A stretch of 64,000 nt of DNA, taken from positions 1 through 64,000 of the forward strand of contig CALBSG010000016.1 of NCBI GenBank assembly GCA_937927675.1. Reading direction: 5' to 3'. The position numbers and the translations under genes are program-made. Below, piece after piece: positions 7,344 to 16,324 of the stretch (the first letter of the stretch is position 1; every line of letters begins with the position of its first letter). The notes beneath the pieces are model-generated. The model saw only the letters and a program-made list of their open reading frames with translations. It was not told the origin of the DNA and did no database searches. The stretch comes from an uncultured Paracoccaceae bacterium. GTDB lineage: Bacteria; Pseudomonadota; Alphaproteobacteria; Rhodobacterales; Rhodobacteraceae.

Positions 7344-8951
7344 ATGTTCAAAAGCATGTCCGAAATCCTGTTCCCGCCGCGCAGCACAAAGCAGGTCGCA
7401 GAAGCTGCAGCCGCGCCCGCGGCAGATCTCGCCTTTGCAGAGGTGTTGCAGGACGCCGAAGAGATAGAAGTCGAGATCGCAGTCGGCACAGCTTTTCTCC
7501 CAGCGATCTTGCAGGATCTTCTGCCGCGACCGGTCGCGCCTGCCAGCACGACGGGCGAGGCTGCGCGGGCGGCAGCGGCACTCGACTGCGTCGCCGTGCC
7601 TTTGGTCACGGGTGCGCCAACAGACGAGGCGGTGACCAAAGAAGAATCGACACCAACAAGCACGACCGCAGACGGCGCAGGCCAGATGTTGGCGATGATC
7701 TTCGGCGCCGCGGCATCGGAACGGCCCGCCGAAATTCGGGCCGATCCCGATCTGATGCCCCAAGCAGCGCTGGGCGAATTGGCCACGGATACCAGCCCTG
7801 GCATCGCCCCCCGCGCCCAGTTTGTGGCAGAACCTGTGCCACCGCAGTCCAGCACAGCAGAGCCCGTGCAAGCTGTGGCGTGGCAGGCCGCCACCAAGGC
7901 GCCTGAACCACCGCCTGCGATCGTTCCAAAGCGACTTGATGCGGAAGAACCGGCGGATGAGCTTTCTGACTTGAAGGTGCCGGACACCAATCGCGTAACC
8001 GATCCGCCCGCGCCGAAAACCGAACCGCGGCCGACCAGTTCCGAGCCAGCTGTGCAGGCCAAGGTCGAAACGACATCCGGCGGCGCGACCTTGCACCACA
8101 AATCTTCCTCAGGCACGGCTCCAGACATTAGCGCCGACGCGGCGGTGGTTCAGGACGTGGTCTTTGCAAGGGTCGCAACACCACGCCATGAAGAGGGGGC
8201 AACACAGTTTCTTTGGCGCCAAGCGTTGCAGACAGACGCTGCGCAGCCCGACCCGCCTCCGGCTCAGCACAAAATTATTGATAGCGGCCCAACATCGCAT
8301 GCACCCGAAAAAGGCCGTGAGATTCCAGCCGCAGACCTTGAGCCTGCCGCAGCGGTTGACCGCGACGACAGCCCCCCTGCCACGCCCTTGGTTGCGCCGT
8401 TATCTACGACCGACGGACCGACCGCCTTGCCAGAGGCGGAGGTGACAAAACCGGAAGCGCCAGTTTCACCGGGCGTGGCCCTTGGCCCGATACAAACCGA
8501 GGGGACGCTTCGCAGCCAAATCCATGACGGCACGGTGCAACGCCCTGCCCCCCCCACTCCGGTGCGACAGGTGGTCGAAATCCTTGCCGCCCAACCCGCT
8601 GATGTGCCGGGCCGAATCGAGCTGACTCTGACACCGGAAACCTTGGGAAAGGTGCATTTTGACATGCGGCCCGAAGGGGACAGCTTGTCGATTGTCCTGT
8701 CGGCCGAACGCGCCGACACGCTGGAACTGATGCGACGTCATCTGCCGGATCTGATGGCGGAACTGAAGCAGGCCGGGATTCAAGCCGGCAGCTTTTCCTT
8801 CAGCAGCTGGAACGAGGGACAACGCGCCCAAAGCCCGCAGCTGGCCGCCCCCCCTTTTGAACCAACAGAAACCCCGGTCGCCGTGCCAACGCCCCCCACC
8901 CGCCCCGTGCGCGCCGTCAGCCATTTGGGTGGCTTGGATATGCGATTTTAA
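7344..8951 (+). CDS. fliK: flagellar hook-length control protein FliK
   Basis: 535 residues. The first 400 or so are low-complexity, rich in Ala, Pro, Thr and Glu, as in FliK molecular rulers. The C-terminal domain holds the recognisable Flg_hook region: R-I-E-L-T-L-T-P-E-T-L-G-K-V-H-F, then L-S-A-E-R-A-D-T-L-E-L-M-R-R-H-L, then L-K-Q-A-G-I. FliK measures hook length and switches export specificity at FlhB. It is followed 12 bases later by flgD, the hook cap gene, in the order expected for a hook operon. The start codon has only a weak ribosome-binding site. Confidence 0.88.
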   Translation: MFKSMSEILFPPRSTKQVAEAAAAPAADLAFAEVLQDAEEIEVEIAVGTAFLPAILQDLLPRPVAPASTTGEAARAAAALDCVAVPLVTGAPTDEAVTKEESTPTSTTADGAGQMLAMIFGAAASERPAEIRADPDLMPQAALGELATDTSPGIAPRAQFVAEPVPPQSSTAEPVQAVAWQAATKAPEPPPAIVPKRLDAEEPADELSDLKVPDTNRVTDPPAPKTEPRPTSSEPAVQAKVETTSGGATLHHKSSSGTAPDISADAAVVQDVVFARVATPRHEEGATQFLWRQALQTDAAQPDPPPAQHKIIDSGPTSHAPEKGREIPAADLEPAAAVDRDDSPPATPLVAPLSTTDGPTALPEAEVTKPEAPVSPGVALGPIQTEGTLRSQIHDGTVQRPAPPTPVRQVVEILAAQPADVPGRIELTLTPETLGKVHFDMRPEGDSLSIVLSAERADTLELMRRHLPDLMAELKQAGIQAGSFSFSSWNEGQRAQSPQLAAPPFEPTETPVAVPTPPTRPVRAVSHLGGLDMRF

Positions 8952-8963
8952 GGAGAGCCATGC

Positions 8964-9638
8964 ATGACCACTTCCTCCGTGACCTCGGCCGGAACCACCT
9001 CGGCGGCGCCGACAACAACCAGCAACAAGGCGCTGATTTCATCAGATTTCGACACGTTTCTGAAGATGCTGACGGCCCAGATGCAGAATCAGGATCCATT
9101 GAACCCGATGGATTCCACCGATTACGCCACGCAGCTTGCAACCTTTTCGGGCGTGGAACAGCAGGCCCGCACCAATGAGCTGCTGACCAATCTGGGCAGT
9201 CAGATGGCTGTTTTGGGCATGTCGCAACTTGCGGGCTGGGTGGGGCAGGAAGCCCGAGCCGAGGCCCCGGTCTGGATGGACGGCGATCCAGTGACGATGC
9301 AACTGACCCCAGCGACAGGCGCGGACAGCGCAGTGCTTGTGGTGCGCGATGCCGCAGGCGAGGTGAAATCACGCGAGGACGTTCCGGCCGAAGCCGGGCT
9401 TTACGATTGGCTTGGCGGGGATGCGGCGGGCGATCCGCTGCCGATGGGGGCTTATACGCTGACGCTGGAAAGCTATTCGGGCGACACCCTGCTGGGTGAA
9501 ACCCCGGTGGAGTCTTATGCGCGTATCATCGAGGCCCGCAACGGCGCCTCTGGTGCCATGTTGGTGCTGGAGGGCGGGATCGAAGTTTTGTCATCCAAGA
9601 TCACCGCGCTCCGCGTGCCCGAGGCAACGGGCAGTTAA
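8964..9638 (+). CDS. flgD: flagellar hook cap protein FlgD
   Basis: 224 residues. FlgD caps the growing hook and is released when the hook is complete. The diagnostic N-terminal motif F-L-K-M-L-T-A-Q-M-Q-N-Q-D-P-L-N-P-M-D is present (residues 31-49), followed by a beta-rich region with FLG-like and FN3-like parts. The ATG at 8964 sits 9 bases after AGGAGAG. An earlier ATG at 8960 is in another frame. It converges with ubiB, the two stop codons overlapping at 9635-9638, so nothing separates the flagellar locus from the next operon. Confidence 0.94.
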   Translation: MTTSSVTSAGTTSAAPTTTSNKALISSDFDTFLKMLTAQMQNQDPLNPMDSTDYATQLATFSGVEQQARTNELLTNLGSQMAVLGMSQLAGWVGQEARAEAPVWMDGDPVTMQLTPATGADSAVLVVRDAAGEVKSREDVPAEAGLYDWLGGDAAGDPLPMGAYTLTLESYSGDTLLGETPVESYARIIEARNGASGAMLVLEGGIEVLSSKITALRVPEATGS

Positions 9639-11164
9639 ATCCAGCGCCCCAACCACAGGCCAAGGCCAAGGACCAACACGGCCAGACCAAACTGGGCAAG
9701 GCGGCGACGGGTTTTGGGCGCACGCACGGGGGGCGGCAATTCGGCTTGGGCGATCAGCGCCTGTTCCACCAGCCGCGGCAGGCGCGGGCCGAACCGCGAC
9801 AGCACCCGCGCGGTCTGCGCCAGATCGCGCATCAGCGCCACGGGCCCCAGATTGCGGCTGATATAGCCTTCGACCACGGGTTTGGCGACTTCCCAGATAT
9901 TGATATGGGGATCCAGCGACCGCGCCACGCCCTCGACCACCACCATGGTGCGTTGCAACAAGATCAGCTCTGTCCGCGTCTCCATGCCGAATTTCTCGGT
10001 CACTTCAAACAGGAAGGACAAAAGTCGCGCCATGGAAACCCGGCTCGCCTCGACGCCAAAGATCGGCTCGCCCACCGCACGAAGCGCGCGGGCGAATTCG
10101 TCAATATCGCGGTTGGCGGGCACATATCCCGCCTCGAAATGCACCTCGGCCACGCGACGGTAGTCACGACGGATGAAGCCGTACAGAATCTCGGCATAGA
10201 CGCGGCGGGTGTATTCGTCGATCCGGCCCATGATGCCAAAGTCATAGGCAATGATGTCGCCATTGGCGCCGACCTTCAGGTTGCCCTGATGCATGTCACC
10301 GTGGAAAAGGCCATCCCGCAGCGCATGACGCAGGAACAAGGACAGCACCCGCGCGCCCAAGATCGCCCGATCATGCCCTGCGGCGTCAATCGCCGCATTG
10401 TCGGACAGCGCGACCCCTTCGGCCCACCCCAGCGTCAGCACCTGACGTCCCGACAGCCGCCAAAGCGGCGCAGGCACCTGAAATCCTTCGTCCTTGCGGG
10501 TGTTTTCGGCAAACTCCGAGGCAGCTGCAGCCTCTAGCCGCAGGTCCAACTCGCCCATCACCACGCCTTCGAAATGCGCGATCACATCGACCGGACGCAA
10601 CCGACGTGAGAAGGGGGCGATATATTCCATGCTGCGGGCAGCAAAATAAAAAGCGTCGATGTCACGGCGGAAGGCGCGTTCAATGCCGGGGCGCAAGACT
10701 TTGACCGCCACCTCTTGCCCAGTTTCAATCACACGGGCCTGATGGACCTGCGCGATGGATGCGGCCGCAACGGGTTCGGAGAACGAGGAGAACAGCGCCT
10801 CAACCGGCGCGCCCAACTCGGCGGCGATCGCTTTTTTGGCGTCTTCCATCCCAAAGGGCGGCAGCTTGTCTTGCAGATATTTCAGCTGTTCGGCCAGCTC
10901 TTCGCCAACAATGTCGGGGCGGGTGGAAAGGATCTGACCAAACTTGATATAGGCCGGGCCAAGCGCCGTCAGCGCCCGCGTCACCGGCGGCAGCGCAGGG
11001 TCACCCTTTACCCCCAGCCATTTGAACGGCCAGCCCAGCATCCGCGCGGCAAAACGCAGCCGGGCCGGGGCTTCCATCGCCTCCAGCACCACGGCCATCG
11101 CCCCGGTGCGTTCAAAGGTGGCCCCGGTGCGGATCAATCGCCAGATATTGTGGGGTCCGCGCAT
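9635..11164 (-). CDS. ubiB: ubiquinone biosynthesis ATPase/kinase-like protein UbiB
   Basis: 509 residues of the UbiB/ABC1/ADCK family, a membrane-anchored atypical kinase fold that supports ubiquinone ring modification. The invariant K-x-G-Q motif (Y-I-K-F-G-Q) appears near residue 73, with A-V-K-V-L-R-P-G, the catalytic H-G-D-M-H-Q-G-N-L-K and the Y-D-F-G-I-M-G metal site. The C-terminus has a hydrophobic segment L-A-V-L-V-L-G-L-G-L-W-L that anchors it to the membrane. Its ATG shares one base with the ubiE stop (TGATG), so the pair is translationally coupled. Confidence 0.96.
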   Translation of the reverse strand: MRGPHNIWRLIRTGATFERTGAMAVVLEAMEAPARLRFAARMLGWPFKWLGVKGDPALPPVTRALTALGPAYIKFGQILSTRPDIVGEELAEQLKYLQDKLPPFGMEDAKKAIAAELGAPVEALFSSFSEPVAAASIAQVHQARVIETGQEVAVKVLRPGIERAFRRDIDAFYFAARSMEYIAPFSRRLRPVDVIAHFEGVVMGELDLRLEAAAASEFAENTRKDEGFQVPAPLWRLSGRQVLTLGWAEGVALSDNAAIDAAGHDRAILGARVLSLFLRHALRDGLFHGDMHQGNLKVGANGDIIAYDFGIMGRIDEYTRRVYAEILYGFIRRDYRRVAEVHFEAGYVPANRDIDEFARALRAVGEPIFGVEASRVSMARLLSFLFEVTEKFGMETRTELILLQRTMVVVEGVARSLDPHINIWEVAKPVVEGYISRNLGPVALMRDLAQTARVLSRFGPRLPRLVEQALIAQAELPPPVRAPKTRRRLAQFGLAVLVLGLGLWLGRWI

Positions 11165-11910
11165 CAGATCTTCCAGCCCGAATGAAGGGCGGCGATTCCC
11201 ATGCTGAGGTTGCGATACTTGGCCTGGGAAAATCCGGCAGACCGGATCATGCCAAGGAAGGTTTCCTGATCGGGGAACTTGCGGATGGATTCGACCAGAT
11301 ACTGATAGCTGTCGCGGTCATTCGCCACGATCTGCCCCATCACGGGGATGATATTGAAGGAGTACAGATCATATGCCTTCTGCATCAGATCATTCGGAAT
11401 CTGACTGAACTCCAGCACCATCAGCCGGCCGCCGGGCTTCAGCACACGGTAGGCCTCTTTCAAGGCGTCGGGCACACGCACCACATTCCGGATGCCAAAG
11501 GAAATTGTGTAAACGTCAAAGGAATTGTCCGCAAAGGGCAGTGCCATCGCATCGCCCACCACCCAGTCAAGGCTATCGGCCATCCGCTCGGCCTCGGCCC
11601 GTTTGCGGCCTTCGATCAGCATGGGTTCGGTCATATCGCAGACCACCGCCGACGCGCCGGGCGCACGCTTCAAGAAGCGAAAGGCCACATCACCGGTGCC
11701 GCCCGCCACATCAAGCAGGCGCTGGCCGGGCCGCGGGGCCAACCAGTCCATCATGGCGTCCTTCCAGACGCGATGGATGCCCATCGACATCAGGTCATTC
11801 ATCACGTCATATTTCGACGCAACCCGGCTGAAGACGCCATGCACCATCCCGGCCTTTTCGTCCTCTGGCACGGTCTGAAAGCCGAAATGGGTGGTGGTGT
11901 CTGCGGTCAT
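11164..11910 (-). CDS. ubiE: ubiquinone/menaquinone methyltransferase UbiE
   Basis: 248 residues from the ATG at 11910, with AAGGAAGGG upstream; the open frame runs much further upstream without support. UbiE C-methylates the benzoquinol ring using SAM. Motifs are the SAM-binding D-V-A-G-G-T-G-D-V, then D-S-F-D-V-Y-T-I-S-F-G-I-R-N-V (the UbiE family signature, here preceded by N), and L-K-P-G-G-R-L-M-V-L-E-F-S. It is the first gene of the ubiE-ubiB operon, divergent from mutM. Confidence 0.97.
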   Translation of the reverse strand: MTADTTTHFGFQTVPEDEKAGMVHGVFSRVASKYDVMNDLMSMGIHRVWKDAMMDWLAPRPGQRLLDVAGGTGDVAFRFLKRAPGASAVVCDMTEPMLIEGRKRAEAERMADSLDWVVGDAMALPFADNSFDVYTISFGIRNVVRVPDALKEAYRVLKPGGRLMVLEFSQIPNDLMQKAYDLYSFNIIPVMGQIVANDRDSYQYLVESIRKFPDQETFLGMIRSAGFSQAKYRNLSMGIAALHSGWKI

Positions 11911-11986
11911 CAGGGCTTGCCCTTCCTTTTGGTTGGCCACCTTATAGGGGGGAAGCCCCCAACCCTCAATGCTGCCACGAGGTCGC

Positions 11987-12838
11987 ATGCCAGAACTGCC
12001 CGAAGTTGAAACCGTCCGCATGGGACTATTGCCGGTGATGGAGGGGCGACAGATCGACAAGGCCACGGTGAACCGGCCCGATCTGCGCTGGCCCTTCCCG
12101 CCCCAAATGGCCGATCGGCTGACCGGTGCGCGGGTCCTGGGACTGCGGCGGCGGTCGAAATACATTCTGGCCGATCTTTCGACCGCAGAGACTTTGTTGA
12201 TCCATCTGGGCATGTCGGGCCGGATGCTGATCTCAGGCGCGCAACTGGGGCAGTTTCACCATGACCACCCCGCGCCCGCCAAACATGACCATGTCGTGCT
12301 GGACATGGAGGGTGGCGCGCGCGTGACCTTCAACGATGCCCGTCGTTTTGGGGCGATGGATTTGTTGACGACGGCGACCGCTGACACACATCCGCTTTTG
12401 GCCAACATTGGCCCCGAACCTTTTGGCAATGATTTTCACGAGACCCACCTTGCCGCGCGTCTGAAAGGGCGCGCAACGCCGATCAAATCCGCGCTGCTGG
12501 ATCAGCAAAATGTTGCGGGTCTGGGGAATATTTATGTCTGTGAAGTGCTGTTCCGCGCCGGAATCAGCCCGCTGCGCCTAGCCCGCGACGTAACCTCTGC
12601 CGAAGTGACCCGGCTGGTGCCGATCATCCGCGATGTCTTGATCGAGGCGATTGCGGCGGGTGGCTCCTCGTTGAAGGACTATCGTCAAGCTCATGGCGAG
12701 CTTGGCTATTTTCAACACACCTTCCGCGTCTACGACCGCGAAGGCCAACCCTGCACGACCCCCGGATGCCAAAGCCCGATCGCCCGCACGGTACAATCGG
12801 GCCGGTCGTCCTTTCACTGCCCCACCTGCCAGAGGTGA
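11987..12838 (+). CDS. mutM: formamidopyrimidine-DNA glycosylase (Fpg/MutM)
   Basis: 283 residues. The start at 11987 is required because the enzyme uses the N-terminal proline: M-P-E-L-P-E-V-E-T-V, with Pro2 and Glu3 catalytic. It removes 8-oxoguanine and formamidopyrimidines and nicks the strand. The D-Q-x-N-V-A-G-L-G-N-I-Y motif and the C-terminal zinc finger with four cysteines (two C-x-x-C/C-x4-C pairs in the last 30 residues) are intact. It stands alone between ubiE and the hydratase gene. Confidence 0.97.
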   Translation: MPELPEVETVRMGLLPVMEGRQIDKATVNRPDLRWPFPPQMADRLTGARVLGLRRRSKYILADLSTAETLLIHLGMSGRMLISGAQLGQFHHDHPAPAKHDHVVLDMEGGARVTFNDARRFGAMDLLTTATADTHPLLANIGPEPFGNDFHETHLAARLKGRATPIKSALLDQQNVAGLGNIYVCEVLFRAGISPLRLARDVTSAEVTRLVPIIRDVLIEAIAAGGSSLKDYRQAHGELGYFQHTFRVYDREGQPCTTPGCQSPIARTVQSGRSSFHCPTCQR

Positions 12839-12897
12839 CTTGATAACGTCTGCGTTGCTGTTAGAGGTCGCAGAGCAAACCACCGGGAGCCACTGCC

Positions 12898-13674
12898 ATG
12901 GCCTATGAAACCCTGATCGTCGAGATTGCAGACCACACCTGCCTGATCCGGCTCAATCGCCCCGATGCGATGAACGCGCTGAACACCAAGCTGATGGCCG
13001 AATTGGCAGAAGCGATGGTCGCCGCGGACCGCAATGAGATGATCCGCTGCATCGTGCTGACCGGGTCGGAGAAGGCTTTTGCTGCGGGCGCCGATGTGCG
13101 CGAGATGGCTGGAAAATCCTATGTCGATGTCTATTTCGACGACCTTTTTGGCCCCGAGGCTGAGACGATTGCCCGGGTTCGCAAACCGGTGATCGCGGCG
13201 GTGGCGGGCTATTGCTTGGGCGGTGGCTGCGAACTCGCCATGATGTGCGATTTCATCATCGCCGCTGACACGGCCAAGTTTGGCCAACCCGAGATCAACC
13301 TTGGCATCGTCGCGGGCATGGGCGGCACCCAGCGCCTGACGCGACTGGTCGGCAAGTCCAAGGCGATGGACATGAACCTGACCGGCCGCTTTATGGATGC
13401 CACCGAGGCGGAACGGGCAGGGCTGGTGAGCCGCATCGTTGCTGCCGCAGACCTGCAAGATGAGGCGATGAAAGCCGCCCGCAAGATTGCCGAAAAATCG
13501 GCGGTCATTGCGATGACGGTGAAGGAATCGGTCAATCGCGCTTTGGAGACGACCCTGCGCGAAGGGCTTTTGTTTGAGCGCCGCGCCTTCCACGCCGCTT
13601 TTGCCACCGAGGATCAGAAAGAAGGCATGGCAGCTTTCGTCGAAAAGCGCCCGCCACAGTTCCGCAACCGCTGA
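12898..13674 (+). CDS. enoyl-CoA hydratase
   Basis: 258 residues of the crotonase superfamily. It shows A-A-G-A-D-V-R-E-M (first oxyanion-hole region), G-Y-C-L-G-G-G-C-E-L-A-M-M-C-D (second oxyanion hole with a catalytic Glu), and G-Q-P-E-I-N-L-G-I-V-A-G-M-G-G-T-Q-R-L with the second Glu. This matches short-chain enoyl-CoA hydratases (FadB/EchA type), which hydrate 2-enoyl-CoA in beta-oxidation. The conserved catalytic glutamates make it likely to be a true hydratase, but substrate range cannot be read from sequence. It is not obviously in an operon with its neighbours. Confidence 0.92.
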   Translation: MAYETLIVEIADHTCLIRLNRPDAMNALNTKLMAELAEAMVAADRNEMIRCIVLTGSEKAFAAGADVREMAGKSYVDVYFDDLFGPEAETIARVRKPVIAAVAGYCLGGGCELAMMCDFIIAADTAKFGQPEINLGIVAGMGGTQRLTRLVGKSKAMDMNLTGRFMDATEAERAGLVSRIVAAADLQDEAMKAARKIAEKSAVIAMTVKESVNRALETTLREGLLFERRAFHAAFATEDQKEGMAAFVEKRPPQFRNR

Positions 13675-13823
13675 ATCCGGTTGCATAATCCAGCAGCAGG
13701 GGTTAAGCGCCACCCCACATGCGCGTGGGCCCGCTAAAGGCGTGAACGATTCTCCTTCGGACGAAGGGGGCTTCGGTGCTTTCGTGCGATCATATTGACA
13801 CAAGACCGAAGAGAGTTCAGCCC

Positions 13824-14099
13824 ATGGCAAATACCGCCCAGTCCAAAAAACGCGCCCGTCAGTCCGACGCTCGTCAGGACGTCAACAAAGCCCGCCGTTC
13901 GCGTATCCGCACCTTCCTGCGCAAGGTCGAAGAGGCACTGGCCTCCGGCAACGCCGACGCTGCCGCAACCGCCTTGGCCTCGGCTCAGCCCGAACTGATG
14001 CGCGGCGTCACCAAGGGCGTTCTGCACAAGAACACCGCCTCGCGCAAAATGTCGCGCCTGACCTCGCGCGTCAAAGCGTTGGTTGCACCGAAGGCCTGA
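13824..14099 (+). CDS. rpsT: 30S ribosomal protein S20
   Basis: 91 residues, basic, starting M-A-N-T-A-Q-S-K-K-R-A-R-Q, the S20 N-terminus, and ending with S-R-K-M-S-R-L-T-S-R-V. S20 binds 16S rRNA early in assembly. The ATG at 13824 is chosen over an upstream in-frame codon because it matches the family start and has GAGAG upstream. It precedes dnaA, an order shared with Caulobacter and Rhodobacter relatives, but a strong terminator separates them. The leader has a small hairpin, CCTTCG-GAC-GAAGG, at about 13753-13767. Confidence 0.97.
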   Translation: MANTAQSKKRARQSDARQDVNKARRSRIRTFLRKVEEALASGNADAAATALASAQPELMRGVTKGVLHKNTASRKMSRLTSRVKALVAPKA

Positions 14100-14121
14100 T
14101 TTTCAGCCTTAGCGATTCTCC

Positions 14122-14151
14122 AAAAGGCGCACTTTCGAGTGCGCCTTTTTT
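14122..14151 (+). terminator. intrinsic terminator of rpsT
   Basis: A perfect 12-base stem (AAAAGGCGCACT, loop TTCG, AGTGCGCCTTTT) followed by more T. It insulates dnaA from rpsT transcription. Confidence 0.93.
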
Positions 14152-14665
14152 CATTGCGAATCTCTTTCGATTATCACAATTCGCACTTTCGATGGGCGCT
14201 TTTAGCCCCCCCTGATTGTCAGGAGTTGCCATTTTGCACGGCGTCCGGGATTCGCTCGACTGAATCTCTGTCAAGCGCATAGTTCGGTTGCGCGGTCGCG
14301 CGGCGGCTTGCTAGCTTGACCCTGCGATTCACTTCGACTTGGGGGACAAGACGCTGATTTGAACACCACCTTCTAACCTGCTGCTGCCAAAATCATGCGG
14401 GAAAGAAAAACAAGAAGTTGTTCAAATTCAATGCGTTGATAGGTCTGCTGCTCACGCGGCCTGACGAAAACAGAAATCTTTCATCAGGAATCTTCCTGAT
14501 GGATGGGTTGTTTCGTGTCCAGAACTGACAAGGCCGGGCTGCCAGTTTCTGGTGGCGATTCCGGTGTCATTCTCCCTTTGGACAAGGTGGCGCGCGTGAC
14601 GTTATTTGAACAACATCAAGGGGCCACCGGGGTTTTCTCGGCAGGAACCGGGGACGGACAAAAAC
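14152..14665 (+). promoter_or_regulatory. dnaA upstream regulatory region
   Basis: A 514-base non-coding region. From 14101 to 14600 there are seven GANTC sites (starting at 14114, 14158, 14249, 14262, 14326, 14488, 14557), about four times the chance rate, as in CcrM-regulated promoters. It also carries a near-perfect palindrome at 14482-14501 and the word TTTGAACAAC at 14605-14614 with an exact inverted copy at 14417-14426 and a one-base variant (TTTGAACACC) at 14358-14367. I see no consensus DnaA boxes, so it looks like a promoter and not an origin. A ribosome-binding site GGGACGG precedes the dnaA ATG. Confidence 0.65.
14482..14501. repeat. 20-base inverted repeat upstream of dnaA
   Basis: CATCAGGAA and TTCCTGATG are exact inverted copies around a 2-base spacer, and the centre creates a GANTC site (GAATC at 14488-14492). 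It looks like a dimeric regulator site that would be sensitive to adenine methylation, or an RNA hairpin in the dnaA leader. Confidence 0.6.
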
Positions 14666-16057
14666 ATGACGAATGAGGCCTGGGGTAAACTGCGCGAAGA
14701 CTTGGTCAAGCGCGTCGGCCGCAATAATTATGCCACCTGGATCGAGCCGATTCGCTTGGCCGAACTGCGTGGCTCTACCGCTCGTTTTGAAGTTCCGACG
14801 ACCTTCTTTGGCGACTGGGTGTCGCGCAATTTCTCTGACCATATCCTGAGCCAACTGGTTGCTTCGGGTCAGGACGTCTCGCGCGTGGAGTTTTTCGTGC
14901 CGGCAGCCAGTGCTGGCCAGCCCCGCGCGGCACGCCCGGTTGCCGCTCAGCCGAGCACACCGGCCAAGCCGATGCCGCGACTTGCGCAAGCACGCCGCAC
15001 CGGCACGGACGAGGAACTGCCGGGCGCGACCTTGGATGCCCGCTTTACCTTTGACAGCTTTGTTGTCGGCAAGCCGAACGAGTTGGCCCATGCCGCGGCA
15101 CGCCGCGTCGCCGAAGGCGGACCCGTCACCTTCAACCCGCTGTTCCTTTATGGTGGCGTTGGTTTGGGCAAGACCCACCTGATGCACGCCATCGCGCATG
15201 AGCTGCAGGCGCGTCAGCCGGAAATGCGGGTTCTGTATCTGTCGGCCGAACAGTTCATGTACCGCTTTGTGCAGGCGTTGCGTGACAAGCAGATCATGGA
15301 TTTCAAGGAAATCTTCCGCTCGGTCGATGTGCTGATGGTGGACGATGTCCAGTTCATCGCTGGCAAAGACAGCACGCAGGAAGAATTCTTCCATACCTTC
15401 AATGCGCTGGTAGACCAGAATAAGCAGATCATCATCTCGGCCGACCGTGCGCCGGGCGAGATCAAGGATCTCGAAGATCGCATCAAGAGCCGGCTGCAAT
15501 GCGGGCTGGTGGTGGATTTGCACCCCACCGATTACGAACTGCGCCTCGGGATCTTGCAGCAAAAGGCCGAAGCCTACCGCCAGCAATACCATGGCTTGCA
15601 GATTTCGGGCGGTGTGCTGGAGTTTCTGGCCCATCGCATCACCACCAATGTTCGCGTGCTGGAAGGCGCACTGACCCGCCTCTTTGCTTTTGCCTCGCTG
15701 GTGGGTCGTGAGATTTCGCTGGAACTGGCACAGGACTGCCTTGCTGATATCCTGCGCGCCTCGGATCGCAAGCTGACGATCGAGGAGATTCAGCGCAAGG
15801 TGGCTGAGCATTACAACATCCGTCTGTCGGACATGATCGGGCCGAAGCGGCTGCGCAACATCGCCCGGCCGCGTCAGGTGGCAATGTATCTGGCCAAGCA
15901 ATTGACCCCCCGCTCCTTGCCGGAAATCGGCCGTCGCTTTGGCGGAAGGGACCACACCACGATCATGCATGGTGTGCGCAAGATTGAAGAACTGATGTCC
16001 ACCGACAGCCAGTTGACGGATGACCTGAACCTGCTGAAGCGTCTTCTGCAGGGCTAA
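14666..16057 (+). CDS. dnaA: chromosomal replication initiator DnaA
   Basis: 463 residues from the ATG at 14666. Domain I (about 1-80) is present, then a Pro/Ala-rich linker (90-130) and the AAA+ domain: Walker A G-G-V-G-L-G-K-T at 163-170 and Walker B V-L-M-V-D-D-V-Q-F. The C-terminal DNA-binding domain has the DnaA signature I-G-R-R-F-G-G-R-D-H-T-T-I-M-H-G near residue 430. DnaA-ATP binds the origin and opens the duplex. The long, GANTC-rich leader suggests methylation-linked, cell-cycle-timed expression, as known for Caulobacter dnaA; that is inference here. Confidence 0.98.
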   Translation: MTNEAWGKLREDLVKRVGRNNYATWIEPIRLAELRGSTARFEVPTTFFGDWVSRNFSDHILSQLVASGQDVSRVEFFVPAASAGQPRAARPVAAQPSTPAKPMPRLAQARRTGTDEELPGATLDARFTFDSFVVGKPNELAHAAARRVAEGGPVTFNPLFLYGGVGLGKTHLMHAIAHELQARQPEMRVLYLSAEQFMYRFVQALRDKQIMDFKEIFRSVDVLMVDDVQFIAGKDSTQEEFFHTFNALVDQNKQIIISADRAPGEIKDLEDRIKSRLQCGLVVDLHPTDYELRLGILQQKAEAYRQQYHGLQISGGVLEFLAHRITTNVRVLEGALTRLFAFASLVGREISLELAQDCLADILRASDRKLTIEEIQRKVAEHYNIRLSDMIGPKRLRNIARPRQVAMYLAKQLTPRSLPEIGRRFGGRDHTTIMHGVRKIEELMSTDSQLTDDLNLLKRLLQG

Positions 16058-16080
16058 GACATCCCGCTGAATTGCAAAAC

Positions 16081-16113
16081 AAAAGGCTTAACCCTGCGGG
16101 GTTAAGCCTTTTT
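16081..16113 (+). terminator. intrinsic terminator of dnaA
   Basis: A perfect 14-base stem (AAAAGGCTTAACCC, loop TGCG, GGGTTAAGCCTTTT) followed by T. It also lies beyond the end of the convergent ccoS operon and may serve both directions. Confidence 0.93.
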
Positions 16114-16147
16114 CATATCGGACCCTGCATCACAGAACGCTCGCAGG

Positions 16148-16306
16148 CTATGGTTTGGGCCTGTCATCCCAATCCTTGGTCAAGATACGATTGGCGTCAC
16201 CCGTCGGGTCATCGAATTGCTTGGTTTTCAGCGCCCAGAAAAAAGCCGCCAGACCAATTCCGCCCAAAAGCAGCGACACCGGGATAAGGTAGGTCAGAAT
16301 TTCCAT
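16148..16306 (-). CDS. ccoS: cbb3 oxidase maturation protein CcoS
   Basis: 52 residues: one N-terminal membrane helix (about residues 5-26, with L-I-P-V-S-L-L-L-G-G-I-G-L-A-A-F-F-W-A-L), then a short soluble tail K-T-K-Q-F-D-D-P. This is the CcoS/FixS pattern of one helix followed by a Q-[FY]-[DE]-D-x motif. CcoS is needed for cofactor (haem b and copper) insertion into CcoN. It follows ccoI by 18 bases and ends the ccoGHIS operon. Confidence 0.93.
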   Translation of the reverse strand: MEILTYLIPVSLLLGGIGLAAFFWALKTKQFDDPTGDANRILTKDWDDRPKP

Positions 16307-16324
16307 GCGATCAGATCCCCGCCC

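Noticed and set aside
14152..14665. Chromosomal origin of replication upstream of dnaA
   Set aside because: No consensus DnaA boxes; in related alphaproteobacteria with rpsT-dnaA the origin lies near hemE.
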